Below the pieces are notes generated by a model. That model did not search any database. It was not told the origin of the DNA and saw only the letters and a program-made list of their open reading frames with translations. From Scylla paramamosain (lineage: Eukaryota; Arthropoda; Malacostraca; Decapoda; Portunidae): 64,000 nt of DNA. Every line of letters starts with the position of its first letter. Positions within the stretch are counted from its first letter, which is position 1. The translations under genes were made by a program, and so were the position numbers. Of the stretch, positions 1-17,499 are shown piece after piece. The stretch is taken from NCBI RefSeq assembly GCF_035594125.1, contig NC_087186.1:1688728-1752727 (forward strand). The letters are read 5' to 3'.

Positions 1-75
1 AGGCCACAACTTTGGTACAACGCAGCCATCAGCAAAAAACTTTGAGGCTTATGCACTACATGGCATCTTCAGATT

Positions 76-78
<3 letters not shown>

Positions 79-147
<69 letters not shown>
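79..147. repeat. (CT)n microsatellite
   Basis: Nearly perfect dinucleotide run of about 34 units. The flanks show no recognisable gene. Confidence 0.95.
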
Positions 148-150
<3 letters not shown>

Positions 151-352
151 GGATATTAAGACAAGACAGAAACGCGTCATGTAAGCTGCAGGATTCCCTA
201 CTTTCATCAGCGTTATTGATGACATATATAAAAATTATTGCATCCAGAGACTAGGAGGCAGAATATGTAAATAAGGCATGAAATAAAACTTACTGTGGAA
301 TGCAGTTGTAGCTCATGACGCCGAAATCCAGTTTAGATTGTATTTTCGCAAG

Positions 353-356
<4 letters not shown>

Positions 357-409
<53 letters not shown>
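357..409. repeat. (GT)n microsatellite
   Basis: Uninterrupted GT run of about 26 units, followed by AT-rich unique-looking sequence. Confidence 0.95.
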
Positions 410-412
<3 letters not shown>

Positions 413-429
413 TTATTGTGGTAAATAAG

Positions 430-800
430 AAATTAATCCAACACCTAACTTAACCCAACCCAGTTATCTCAGCCCCTTGCAGGAAACAAATGGAATACAA
501 CATTTTTTTTTTGCACTCAAACTAATTTAACCCATGTCACCACACAGTCAAAGTGACTGGAATTTAACTCATCTTTTTGCATTCAAATTAATAACCTCAC
601 CCTTACACCCCATAGTCCCTTATTGAGAGTAAAACAATTTAACAATTCCTTCTGAAATCAACCTGAATTAACCAAGTCATCTCACAGCTACTTGCAGGGA
701 GTAAATTAAATTTAATAAATCTAGTTACATTCAGATAACTCAACCATCCCCATAGCTGCTTGCAGGGATAAGCAGAATTTTGAAAATCATTTTGCACTAA
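430..800. repeat. Degenerate minisatellite, about 60-80 bp unit
   Basis: About five imperfect units can be lined up by eye. Each runs from an 'aacccagtcat/aaccaagtcat'-type start, through 'catagctgcttgcaggga', to an A/T-rich end such as 'tttttgcactcaaa'. The clearest anchor is cttgcaggga or a variant near 476, 690 and 760. No coding potential is seen. Confidence 0.5.
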
Positions 801-847
801 ACAGAAACTAGTCTGTCATCCAGTTAGCTTGCCTCTCTCTTTCCTTA

Positions 848-1672
848 GCTTAGCCGGTGTCGTGTCTGTGAATGTTCGGTTGTACGGAGCTGTCCGGGCT
901 TTGTCTACAAGCAAAAGGCGGACGGCTACATACAGCAATCCGTGTACACAGCTGGTCGCCTATCCGTGGGTGTCCGGGCACTGTTTTGAAGCACAGGGAG
1001 GCATACTTCCTACATAAAAAATAAATAAATAAATAAATAAATAAATATTTTCATTTTTTTTTCATAACAAAATCTTTCATAAATCCAATACACCGCTATA
1101 TTTTGAAAAAAATATAAAAAAAAGTGTCTACATCATTATAGTGTGTAAGAATTTAGTCAGAACTCATTAAAATAACCTTTATCCAGTGATCAAAATTACA
1201 TTACACAATGATATAGGTTTGTTCACTTGATTTGATGATCATAGAAAATATCTTACTGTAAAAATACCATTTTTGTTATATATTAGGAATAAGTTTGTAA
1301 TAATTACTGTTGTAAGATATTGCTACATTATAAACATATCTTTCTCAGCCAAGGGCACAAAGAAATCATCTGTTCTTCATTAAATAAACTTTTCTTATCA
1401 TGAAACAGTTTTCTTTTTTTTTTTTTTCTCCTCCCAAAAGAACTGATATCGTTCATTCAGTAAAAATTGATGTACCGGACATATTTCATTTCTAAATTGG
1501 TCCAGTCTTCCCAGTAAATCTTCAGCCATGTTGACACCCGGACACCTATGGATAGCTTTGTTTATCAAGAAGTCTTTGTTTATATACAATCGCTTCTGCT
1601 GAGCATGCCCAATTCGAGGGATTACGTTTGCATACAGCCGAACAGTCACGGACACATTACCGGGCTGCCCCC
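848..1672. repeat. Diverged inverted repeat arms around an AT-rich spacer
   Basis: The stretch 848-1005 and the reverse complement of 1520-1672 are clearly related. Both read agcccggt-like, gtgtctgtga, gttcggttgta and later gtgtccggg in the same order. The spacer (about 1010-1515) is AT-rich and holds a short (AAAT)n run at about 1018-1046 and a T14 tract near 1416. This could be a foldback element or an inverted duplication. No target-site duplication or transposase was found, so the mobile-element reading is only inference. Confidence 0.45.
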
Positions 1673-2130
1673 ATCATTGTTGTGTTGACTTCCCGGTGGG
1701 ATTCTAGAATCTGAACTGGTCTCATGTACGTTATTAAACTAATGAAATATGTCACAGTCCGGTTCTTTATTATCGAAGAGTTAAATATAAATTAACATTA
1801 GATATTCTTATGTAAGATTTTGATATTCAAGTGTAAAAACAAAATGGCTAAGGTTTGAAGTGCTAAACATAGCATGTACAGCGAGTTTAGTACGTTTACT
1901 CCAAACTAAAAGTGATTTAAGAAAACATTTATAGCTTCTTGTATAAACATCTAGCATTTATTTTTAGCTGGGAGTAAATTTAAAAGTCTTTTAGAGTTTT
2001 TCTTTTTTTATATGTATGGGCCCTGGAGTGATAGAACGCTTAGGAAGGAAGTTCAAGATAAATGTGGAGAGACATGGTTAGAAACCGATAGAAAGTTAGA
2101 TTCAATAAAAATCTTTTAATGTCACAATAA
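1673..2130. other. Unique-looking AT-rich sequence, no gene seen
   Basis: No motif, long reading frame or repeat relation to the rest of the window was recognised. Confidence 0.4.
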
Positions 2131-2600
2131 AAGTAACACTGACATCTCCTAGCGAAATTGGTCAACATTCATTAAGGAAAGCTTGAAGATTGTCACAGTG
2201 TTGTCCTTTATGGAGTCCATACTGATGAGCACAAAGAAGGTTCAAGGAAAGCGAAAGGTGGGTGATAATAGACTGACAAAGAAAAATTTGACCTGGCAAG
2301 GAGCAAGCCCGGAAGCATATTTATGGAGAAAGATAGGAATTCCATCAGGACAATAAGCCTTCCGACGACCACTTTGGAGATGGCATAGAAATCTTCATTA
2401 CGAAGAAATTCGATTGAACACTTCATATTTACAGGATAAAGGAGAAACGACGCCTTATTCATTCAATGTAGAGTTATTGGAAAAAGGCAGAGAAGAATTA
2501 TGTTTAACAGATAGAGGATATGGTGATCTGGATTAAATAGAGGGAAAAATGAACAAGAAAAAAAATTTAGAAATAATTTAGCAAGACGCAAGGCGTCCAT
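2130..2600 (-). pseudogene. Very old LINE-1fam fragment (RT region)
   Basis: On the minus strand this lines up with the reverse transcriptase part of the better LINE copy at 39028-42334. Shared landmarks are 'ggcaaggagcaagcccggaag' against 'ggcaaggtgcaagcacggagg', the 'ccatcaggac.ataagccttccga' stretch, and 'cattacgaagaaattcgat'. It has stops and indels in every frame. It is far more diverged than the other copies, so it marks an earlier wave of the same family. Confidence 0.5.
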
Positions 2601-2673
2601 TTTCTCTTGAGAAAATTAACTGGCTAGATTTTGACATACCTTATCCGTGCCGACTTGGAGAGTAGACTTGGCA

Positions 2674-2885
<212 letters not shown>

Positions 2886-2889
2886 TATT

Positions 2890-3085
2890 TTTCTATTTTA
2901 CGTGTGGTTTCCCTACTCTTTTCGGGCTATGACGGTGCCTCCTGACAAAGAACTTTGGATTTGGCATTTGGGAAATTTTCCCGAGTGGATGCCCTTCCTA
3001 CCCTTGGACCGTGGCCAGGATTCGAACCCGCGATCCTGTGAACCTCTAGGCCCCAAAAGCTTGCGCCGTACCATACATATGGTTA
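2890..3085 (-). mobile_element. tRNA-derived SINE-like element
   Basis: The minus strand carries a perfect Pol III B-box, GGTTCGAATCC (complement of 3018-3028), inside a tRNA-like context. A non-tRNA tail follows, ending against the (AT)n array at 2676-2884. The A-box is weak (a GGCGCAAGC-like stretch about 35 bp upstream). There is no foldable cloverleaf, so this is not a functional tRNA. A SINE is the best reading; comparison with other copies in the genome would settle it. Confidence 0.5.
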
Positions 3086-6170
<3,085 letters not shown>

Positions 6171-6574
6171 GAGATGGCTCCGGTTTAGAGGGGTGCATAA
6201 TGAGGAAGTCTCTTTGCTTTAAGTATCACCCTTATTCTGCGCGGGGATCTTTGATGTTTGATTTGCTGTTGTTTGAAGGCTCGTCATTATTTGTGCTAGT
6301 TACTGATTTGTCGGCGTCTGTTGAATCATGCCACTCTCTGGCTGCATCGGGGCAACAGGGTCCGCGTTTTCAGTCTCATGGACTGAAGTACCGTCGTCAG
6401 ACCTACCGTCTTCCATCATGAGCAGTGCAGTTGTTACTATGAGGTCTGACTTACACTGCACTGCGGAAATGCAGCATGAATGCCACTATACGTGTTCTCA
6501 TATACCGTACCACAGGGGTGTTCTTATAGTAAAGTGATATTTTACTACAGAAGTGTTCTTGTACTGATGACACA
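6171..6574. other. No gene recognised
   Basis: Region between the BEL relic and a minisatellite. Short open frames here lack any recognisable domain. It may contain the upstream leader or LTR of the BEL relic, but no second LTR copy is present to test that. Confidence 0.35.
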
Positions 6575-6955
6575 GTACTTCACTAATGCCACCGGTTCAC
6601 CAGTGACACTGTACCACACCAATGCCATCGGATCACCAATGACACTGTACCACACCGTACCAGTGCCACTGGATCACCAATGACACACTGTACCACACCA
6701 TACCAGTGCCTCCGGATCACCAATGACACACTGTACCACACCACACCAGTGACACCGGATCAACAGTGACACATTCTACCACACCACACCAGCGCCACCG
6801 GATCACCAATGACACACTGTACCACACCACACCACACCATTGCCACCGGCTCACCAATGATACTGTACCACACCACACCAGTGCCACCAGAACACCAGTG
6901 ACACACTGTACCACACCACATCAATGCCACCGGATCACCAATGATACTGTACCAC
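6575..6955. repeat. Minisatellite, about 40-46 bp unit
   Basis: About nine tandem units built on 'gccaccggatcaccaatgac', then 'actgtaccacaccacaccagt'. Units differ by short indels (acac, caccac) and point changes. The open frames in this stretch on both strands are repeat artefacts. Confidence 0.9.
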
Positions 6956-7039
6956 ATAAGTTTTCTTTATCTATGCCACTAATATTTTACCTTGGAGTGA
7001 AATTTTAAGGAGCATACACAGGATGAGATAATGCCACAG

Positions 7040-7040
<1 letters not shown>

Positions 7041-7108
<68 letters not shown>
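7041..7108. repeat. (AC)n microsatellite
   Basis: About 34 perfect CA units, followed by sequence rich in cgcac/acgt words. Confidence 0.97.
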
Positions 7109-8124
<1,016 letters not shown>

Positions 8125-8348
8125 TTCTTTCTACGACGATGCGTCTTGCTGTTGTCCGGATGCAGCAAATCCTTTAAGAAACAATCTAGCAGTTGTTAAG
8201 AATTGTTATACCATAGTTTTCTTTTATTTTTCCTTCTTTCCTCATTTACAGAGTAGGAGCCATGCTGAAGACAGCTTGGTTTCATAATAAAATTAGTCTC
8301 TTTTCCTTCTCCCGTAGCTGTGCTGTGAAAAGGAAGCTTAGTTCAGCA

Positions 8349-8407
8349 TATTATTATTATTATTATTATTATTGTTATTATTATTATATTATTATTATTA
8401 TTATTAC

Positions 8408-8453
<46 letters not shown>

Positions 8454-8815
8454 ATTATTATATTTTTTATTGATTTTTTTTTATTATTATGATTTTTATC
8501 ATTACTATTGTTATTATATTCATTATTACCTGTAATGTTTCTGCATATGTTACAGATGCTATATTTACTGCAAATACATCAATAATCACTACTACTGCTG
8601 ATACTAATGTTACTGTTATAAACATAAATTTACTGCAGTTACTGCTACAGTTAGTACTTACATTTAATTTTTTTGCTGCCATTACTACTGTTTCTACCAC
8701 GACTACTACGAATGTTGTTGCTACAACCACAACAAAAATGCAGCCTGTTGTTCATACCTGCACCATTTAATAATATTGGTATTGCTGTTGTAATTTGCTT
8801 TTGTCTGTGTTGCTC

Positions 8816-8870
<55 letters not shown>

Positions 8871-8881
8871 TATTATTATTA

Positions 8882-8913
<32 letters not shown>

Positions 8914-8917
8914 GTTT

Positions 8918-8958
<41 letters not shown>

Positions 8959-8972
8959 GTTATTATTATTAA

Positions 8973-9003
<31 letters not shown>

Positions 9004-9132
9004 GTTGTTATTAAAAATGTTATGTTGCTGTTACCACTATTACAATTACTGCTATTGCTCTCACCACTAATAATGGTAGTGATAATGGAGATGAAGGTAT
9101 TGTTACTATGATTGTTGTTATTATTATTATTA

Positions 9133-9191
<59 letters not shown>
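8349..9191. repeat. (TTA)n trinucleotide arrays with decayed middle
   Basis: Three blocks of (TTA)n/(ATT)n at about 8349-8470, 8815-9003 and 9112-9191, separated by sequence still rich in actact/gttgtt triplets (about 8480-8800, 9005-9110). This suggests one long triplet array decaying in its older parts. The poly-Leu, poly-Tyr and poly-Ile frames are artefacts. Confidence 0.93.
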
Positions 9192-9925
9192 TTACAAAAG
9201 GAGAGAGGTGGTTCTAATATTGTTACAACTCACCGCTCCGCCTGGCCTCTGGAGGGTACAAAGATGATTTGGCCATGAGCACCTGTTGGTATTCATCGCA
9301 AATAAAAATTGCGATTTCGGTCTCGGAAACACCTCCCAATTGGTAACTTTTGGCGGTACATCTTTCTTGCTTTACGACATTTCTTCGTCAGACCCACCAT
9401 TTTGCCATATTTTGCATATTTCGACTTACTGAGCTAGCAAAATGCGTGATTTATATGCTACAACTCACTTCATATACGGGATAGCCAGTTTTGGTTGACA
9501 CCATCAGACTCAACAGTGACTGTAAAATCAAGATATATTGTAAAAACTTAACACAACTAAAAAGATAATGCGATTATGACGAGTTGAACTGTGAGATGTT
9601 AAAAAATAGGTTTATAACGTTTTATTGCTGCTCGCTATTTTTAACAGTTTATCATTGAATGCTAAAATATATTATTACATTAAGTACAATAAACTCAAAT
9701 GAACACGATATTGTGATCAAAATGCAGATAAAGCTCCACATGTTGAAAAGATTTGAGTAATTTAGAGTAACATACCACTTGCCGCAACCATCACGGCGGT
9801 GAGACACTTGTCGTGACGTGTGCAAGCGGGCTTCGTATGACCGGGCCTGCAACGCGTCTAAAAATTACAACCCAAGGGGGAAGGTCCTTTAAGTTGCTCC
9901 GCAGCTAAAAACACCTATTACCCGG
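9192..9925. other. No gene recognised
   Basis: Unique-looking sequence. No domain was recognised in the short frames on either strand. Confidence 0.35.
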
Positions 9926-10375
<450 letters not shown>

Positions 10376-10639
10376 ATTCCACGCTTGGTGTGTTCATCCT
10401 TCTTATATTTCATGCTACGTGTGCCCACATGGCCAGCCAGTCTGATCTATTTTTAACCTTTTCTCCTTCCTCTCTTCCTCTCAAGGGAATACCGCACTTT
10501 CCTTCCCTACATCCCTGCCAGTCCTTAGGGCAAACTCCTGCATCGCCTGCCTGTCGTCCTCCCTGGTCATTGGTCAGAATAACGACCTCTACCATTGGTT
10601 CCTTCACCGCATTTCCAAGCATTTCATTGGTCATTTCTC

Positions 10640-11150
10640 CATATCAGAGATTGCATCCTGGATCCGTTTATCTCACATAAATAGAATGTACGTGTAGCTA
10701 GAGCATCAGTCTGTTGAGAGAGGCACTTCATGTCAGTCTGTTCAGTTCATCATCAGACCACGATCAATCCAGTTCATATCAGTTCAGAGAGAGAGCACAT
10801 CAATATTGTCAAATCCGTAATCAATTGTGCCCCGGTATCACGCGTGTACATTCTGTCAATTATTAAATCAAGAGGAACTCTTATAAATGGTGTCTTTTAC
10901 TCAATCAATCAACAATATCAAACACTACCCACGACCTTCACGCTACCAAGAATATCAAGCTACTATTCGGTCCTCCAGAGTAGCCATCACCACACCAAGC
11001 ATCCTCATCTGACCTAGTAGTGATAATCATCATCTCAACGGGTCAACAATCATCAAAACAGCGGTGACTAAAATATCTATCCGACCAGGGGTGGCCAAAG
11101 ACTTACCGACACAGTTAAAATCAGAACAGTACAGTGGTGGCAACGGTGGT
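10640..11150 (+). mobile_element. Probable LTR 3' part plus primer-binding site of a Gypsy-like element
   Basis: A TATA-like CATAAATAG lies at about 10675. It is followed by 'agagcatcagtctgttgagagag', a transcript-start-like R region. An attaaa polyadenylation-like word sits near 10863. The stretch ends in '..cagtaca', then G, then TGGTGGCAACGGTGG at about 11135-11149, which fits an LTR end followed by a tRNA primer site. Only about 120 bp of internal sequence remains before an unrelated solo LTR. No partner LTR is visible, so the call rests on architecture. Confidence 0.4.
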
Positions 11151-11228
11151 TAAGATCAACTAAACATTATAATTACTACCACTGTTGCTGCTGCTGTTAC
11201 TGCTGCTATTGCTGCTACTGTTCCCACT

Positions 11229-11267
11229 ATTACTACTACTACTACCATTTTTACTACTACTACTACT
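11229..11267. repeat. (CTA)n, left half of a microsatellite split by a solo LTR
   Basis: Imperfect ACT triplets up to the first base of the LTR at 11268. The same triplet continues directly after the LTR at 12435. Confidence 0.85.
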
Positions 11268-12434
11268 TGTCACGATCCCGGTTATCTTTCCAAGAAAGTG
11301 AACGTTACACTGATCACAGAAGGTTTTAAAGGTCTGGATTTTTAAAGACCTCGAATATCTACCCGACCTATCCGAAATCGCCAGCTATTAAACCCTCTCA
11401 CAAAATCCTTACCTTGGCACAGCACGCCAGATATCACCTCAATACCAGATCAATGTTAGGGTAGAAAACACAATTATTCTAAATATCAAAAGGATATATA
11501 AATAACAATGTTTTCTCACAAATAAATTGAGGTAGTACACATAATTAGGGAACAAATTTCTACCCTAAACCAACACAGAATAAATCCCACACTCAATCAC
11601 AATAGATTCCCCCTTTTCTCAGGCTCTTATATCTCCTCCCTTATTGCTCAGAGGTTATACACATCATTATATAACTAAATAACAATTCCCGTATTTTACC
11701 TCTTCAAACTTCACAAGACATCACCACCATCACCATGGATTATCTATAACACCATAACATCATCCGAAAGATTGATTACAGACAGCAGTGACACCACAAC
11801 ACCACCCCAAAGGCACCAATGACGCCACAATAACACCCCCAAAGGTACCACTTAGGCTACAACACCACCGCAGCCCCAATCACAAAATGGTTGACTCTCA
11901 CCCCATGCTCCCCCTCAACGTTACATAACCAACACCACTCACCAACCAAATCTCAGCTGACAAGAGATCTTGGTACCACAAAAGTCTCACCAAACTGATC
12001 CTGGATATCTACGTTATACCGCCGCGTCACTAATACCTCCACACACACACTCCATTACCACACAATACCTGAATTTATCCCCTGAGAACTCCACCCTTTC
12101 AATCCCCTCAGGGCCTCTAGGCACTCTGTAGAATTTGCTGATTCAATACAAACCCCAAACGCATATCGCCTCTCGCCTCAACATATTTAATCTCAAATAC
12201 ACGTAGTCCCTTACATATACATATATGAAGAACTTGACTAACGAAAGGAATAATAATACATGGTGTAAAATGGGTAAATAAGCCTTATACTAACTTATGA
12301 CTAAAAATAAAACATGTTCGGAAGGAAAACAGAACACGGGGAACATAAAAAGACACGTTCGGAAGGAAAACGGAACACGGGGGACACTAAAAAAATGTGT
12401 TCCTTTTCCGGTAAACTCGGCCAGTAACATGACA
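11268..12434 (+). mobile_element. Solo LTR (LTR family S), 1167 bp
   Basis: Starts TGTCACGATC and ends CATGACA, so it has TG...CA ends within a 5-bp inverted TGTCA/TGACA. It is flanked by TACT on both sides (11264-11267, 12435-12438), a 4-bp target duplication, although inside a CTA repeat this could be chance. A second, independently placed copy with the same ends lies at 55880-56932 on the minus strand. That copy sets the boundaries and has its own clean 4-bp duplication. No internal domain is present, which is the product expected of LTR-LTR recombination. A 4-bp duplication fits Gypsy or BEL; the family is not assigned. Confidence 0.82.
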
Positions 12435-12477
<43 letters not shown>

Positions 12478-12555
12478 GCTACTACTACTACTAGTACTAC
12501 CACTACTACTGCTACTATTACTACTACTATTACTACTACAACTATTTCTACTGCA

Positions 12556-12602
<47 letters not shown>

Positions 12603-12611
12603 CATTATTAT
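12435..12611. repeat. (CTA)n then (TTA)n, right half of the split microsatellite
   Basis: ACT triplets run from the first base after the LTR to about 12540 with gct/ctg variants. (TTA)n follows at about 12557-12611. Confidence 0.9.
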
Positions 12612-13164
12612 ATTTATTTTTTTTCTCAATTGCATGAATAATGGTAATAAATATGCTACCACGACAATGTAAATTTACTACTTACTTGAATGTCACCAAG
12701 TACTTCAGATATTTATGATCATGATATCTTTGAAACTGAAGATAAATGTAACAGATATCTAGACGTCGATAATCTATATATGCAATTCAATCACATAGAC
12801 TACGAAATCTCTGTATATTTATCCAGAACACATTTTTCTTACCATCTAATGCAATTAGTATTTTAACCCTTAATATAAGATCTATTCCAATCAATTTTCA
12901 GTCCTTTGTGATACAGTATTTATTATGTAACATCAACGCTACTTATAATATCATTGTCCTTACAGTAGTCAGATTAAGCCCGCACTTCTCTCCCCTGTAC
13001 CAACTGCCTGGTCACAATCTGTTCACTAGATGCAGGGACACACAGGGGAGAGGTGTGGCCTTATATGTCTCTCATAATTTTTTTTCCAATAGAGCTAAGT
13101 GAATTGTCAAAAAATAGAATGCATATTGAATGTATTGAGTCCCAGGCTAGGAGGAGGCTATAGA
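12612..13164. other. No gene recognised
   Basis: AT-rich sequence without recognisable domains, immediately upstream of a full-length LINE copy. Confidence 0.35.
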
Positions 13165-16100
13165 CACCTGCCAAAACGATAATTACTCCCAATGAGACCT
13201 GAAGCACTGGATGAGGGGGTGCTGTGAACTTATCATTAACCCAGCTGTGACCTCACTCAACGTTTCCCTTTATTTCTCACAACACAAGCGGGCAGTCACA
13301 GCCTGCCTTCTAAAGACAACTCTCTTCCTTCACATAAAACTATAAGCACCTAATAACACGCACACCCTTCACTCAAAATTCAGAATTAATATGGCGACTC
13401 CTACACGAGTTTTGGATTCCCCATCTGAGGATGGGACCATAAATGTGCCACGGTCGGACTGCTCTTCTGGTATCGATCCTAAGTGTCTTGACACCCCACC
13501 CAGTTTTTTCTTCATTAACTTCTAAAACATTCACGGTCTTTGATGTAATTTTAATGTGTAGAACACCACCTCTCCTCTACTAAACCTCATCTTTTCCTCA
13601 CTGAAAACACTGAGGCAACTGACAGCAGCTCTTTTTCTGTTTCCTTCTATTTTCTCTATCCTCGCTTTCAATTCAAAGCTGGATGTTGCGTCTATGTGCG
13701 CAATGACTTAACCTGCTCTCGTGCCCATGCTCTTCAACCTTCCGAATTTTTCACCATCTGGCTACGGCTACAAAGTCACTCTCAAACTAAAATTATTTGT
13801 CCTGTATACTTCACACCTAACTCCTCTATCTATAAGAAATTCTTTGACTACTTAACTTCCAAAATGGAGCATATTTGACTCTCTTCCCTTTTGTGGAGAT
13901 CTCCATTCTTGGAGACTTCGATGCTCACCACCAGCTTTGGCTTTCCTCTTCCTTCACTGACCATCCTAGTGAATTAGCCTTGAACTTTGCTATACTCCAC
14001 CACCAAGAGCAACAGGTGCAACACCTTACTCGTATTTCTGACCGTCATGGAAATACGCCCAACATTCTTGACTTTTACCTAATCTATAACCCTTCTGTTT
14101 ATGCTGTTACCCTATCTTTTCCTTTGGGCTCTTCCAATCAGAATCTCATATATGTATATTTTCCTATCGCTCCAATCCTTTCTCAGGAACCCACCATGCG
14201 GAAGTGTTTTTGGCGTTTTGCCTCTGCTACTCGTATTTGGGGAGGCCTGAGGATGTATTATGCTGATTTTCCTTGGAATCACTACTGCTTCCGTCTCAGA
14301 GACTCGTCTCTGTGTGCTGAGCGCATAGCAGAGGTGATAGTGTCTGGCATGGAGGCATACATTCCTCGCACTTTCTCTCGACCTGAACCTTCCAAATCTT
14401 GGTTTAACACAACCTGTTCTCGTGCTATACATGACAGAGAGGTGACCCACAAAAGATACTTGAGCTTTCCATCACCTGAATCTCATGTGCTTTATATTTC
14501 TGGTCGGAATCATACCAAGTCTGTTTTCCAACTTGCTAAAAACTATTAATGGAAAGTGTCAAAATTTTTCAAAATTTAACTCCCTTCATGACTTTTAGCA
14601 CCTAGCCGAAAAAATCATCAATAACTTTGCTTCTTCATCTTTCCCTCCTTTATGTCAACCCCATATCACTACTGTCATCTCTTCTATTTCTAAAGCTGAA
14701 CTCTTCGCTCAAACCTTTGCTAAAAATTCTACCTTTGATGATTTAGGGCTTATTCTTCCCTCTCCTCCACCCTCTGACTATTTCATGCTTCCCATTAAGA
14801 TCCTTTGCTGTGATGTTTTCCATTCTCTCGATAGCCTAAAGTTCGGAAAGCTTATGGACCTAATGGGGTCCCTCCTATTGTTCTCTGAAACTGTGCTTCC
14901 GTGCTTGTACCTTACCTAGTCAGACTCTTTCAACTCTGTCTATCAATATTTACCTTTCTTTTTTGCTGGAAGTTTGCTTACATTTAGCCTGTTCCTAAAA
15001 AGTATGACCTTTCTAATCCCTTCAACTATCGTCCTATTGCTTTACATTCCTGCCTATCTAAAGTTTTTCTTTTTTAGTCTATCCTCAACAGGAAGATTCT
15101 TAAACACCTATCACTTCTCATTTCGCAACCTTCTATCTGATCGTCATTATGTGTTCCGTCAAGGCTGCTCTACTGGTGATCTTCTGGCTTTCTTGATCAT
15201 CCTCTTTTAGAGATTTTGGTGAAACATTTGCTGTTGTGTTAGACATATTAAAAGCTTTTGATAGAGTCTGGCACAAAGCTTTGATTTCCTACCGTTTCTA
15301 TCCTTCTGTCTGTAACTTCATCTTAAGTTTACTTTCTGACCGTTCTATTGTTACTGTGGTAGACGGTCACTGTCCTTCTTCTAAGTCTACAAACAGTGAT
15401 GTTCCTCAGGGTTCTGTCCTGTTCCCTACTCTCTTCCTGTTATTCATTAATGATCTTGTAAACCAAACTTCTTGTCCTATCTACTCCTACGCTGATGACA
15501 CCACCCTGCACTTTTCCACGTCAATTCTTAGATGTCCAACCGTTCAGGAAGTAGACAGTCCACTCAGGGAAGTCACAAAACACCTGACTTCTTATCTCTC
15601 TCCTGATTCCTGATTGGGGCAAAGAGAACTTTGTATTGTTCAATGCCTCAAAAACTCAATTCCTTCATCTATCAACTCGACACAACCTTCCAGACAACTA
15701 TCCTTTTTCTTCATTGACACTCAACTACCCCCATCTTTTACAATGAACATCCTCGGTTTGTCCTTTACTTTCCTGATTTCTGATTGGGGCAAAGAGAACT
15801 TTGTATTGTTCAATGCCTCAAAAGCTCAATTCCTTTATCTATCAACTCGACACAACCTTCCAGACAACTATCCCCTTTTCTTCATTGACACGCAACTGCC
15901 CCCCTCTTTTACAATGAACATCCTCGGTTTTTCCTTTACCTACAATCTAAATTGGAAACTTCATATCTCATCTCTAGCTAAAACGGCTTCTGTGAAGTTA
16001 AATGTTCTGAGTCGTCTCCGCCAGTTTTTCCCATCCCCTCCCAGACAACTGCTAACTTTGTACATAGGCCTCATCCGTTTATGTATGGAGTATATTTTAT

Positions 16101-16519
16101 ATGTATTGGGAGGGCTAGTTTCCACTCATACTGCTCTTTTAGGTAAGGTGGAATAAAAAACTTCTTGTCTTATCAACTCCTCTCCTGTAAACGATTGTCT
16201 TCAGCCTCTTTCTCACCGCCACAATGTTGCATCCCCTCCTCCCGCGCCCTCGCTGCAAAGGACCTTATTCTGTCCACCTCCCTAATGCAAGAGTTAACCA
16301 GTATTCTCAATCATTAATCCCTTTCTCTGTAAAACTCTGGAACTCTCTGCCTGATTCTGTATTTCCACCTTCCTATGACTAACACTTTCAAAAGGGAAGT
16401 TTCAAGTCACTTATCCTGTAATTTTTTTATAACCACTTTCGAGACCGGCACCTTGGTGGGTCTTTTTTTTTTTTTTATATAGTTTTGTTGGACTTGGCCG
16501 GTGCCCCTACAAAAAAAAA
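13165..16519 (+). mobile_element. LINE-1fam copy A, full length, degenerate
   Basis: It begins at CACCTGCC(A/G)AAACGATAATTAC, the same 5' point as the copies ending at 37727 and 42334, and finishes in a cctac-A9 tail, so it is a full-length insertion. ATGGCGACTCCTAC at 13391 matches the start codon context of the intact copy. The endonuclease ([12 protein letters not shown], about 13910) and RT ([21 protein letters not shown], about 15395-15515) are readable but broken by many stops and frameshifts. A 170-bp tandem duplication lies at 15601-15940. The element encodes nicking endonuclease plus reverse transcriptase for target-primed insertion; this copy is dead. Confidence 0.9.
15601..15940 (+). 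repeat. 170-bp tandem duplication inside LINE copy A
   Basis: Two head-to-tail units, 15601-15770 and 15771-15940, both open with tcctgatt(c/t)ctgattgggg and run through ctcggttt.tcctttac with few differences. It lies just after the YADD motif region and changes the reading frame. Confidence 0.9.

Positions 16520-17499
<980 letters not shown>

Noticed and set aside
3000..3070. tRNA gene
   Set aside because: The B-box is perfect but no cloverleaf or anticodon arm can be formed; a SINE fits better.
6717..7008. Open frames over the minisatellite on both strands
   Set aside because: Repeat-derived; frames open on both strands at once.
8673..9070. Poly-Leu, poly-Tyr and poly-Ile frames
   Set aside because: Translated (TTA)n arrays.
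14974..15210. Hydrophobic frame as a membrane protein
   Set aside because: It is a shifted frame of the LINE RT region (TGRFLNTYHFSF.. also appears shifted in other copies).
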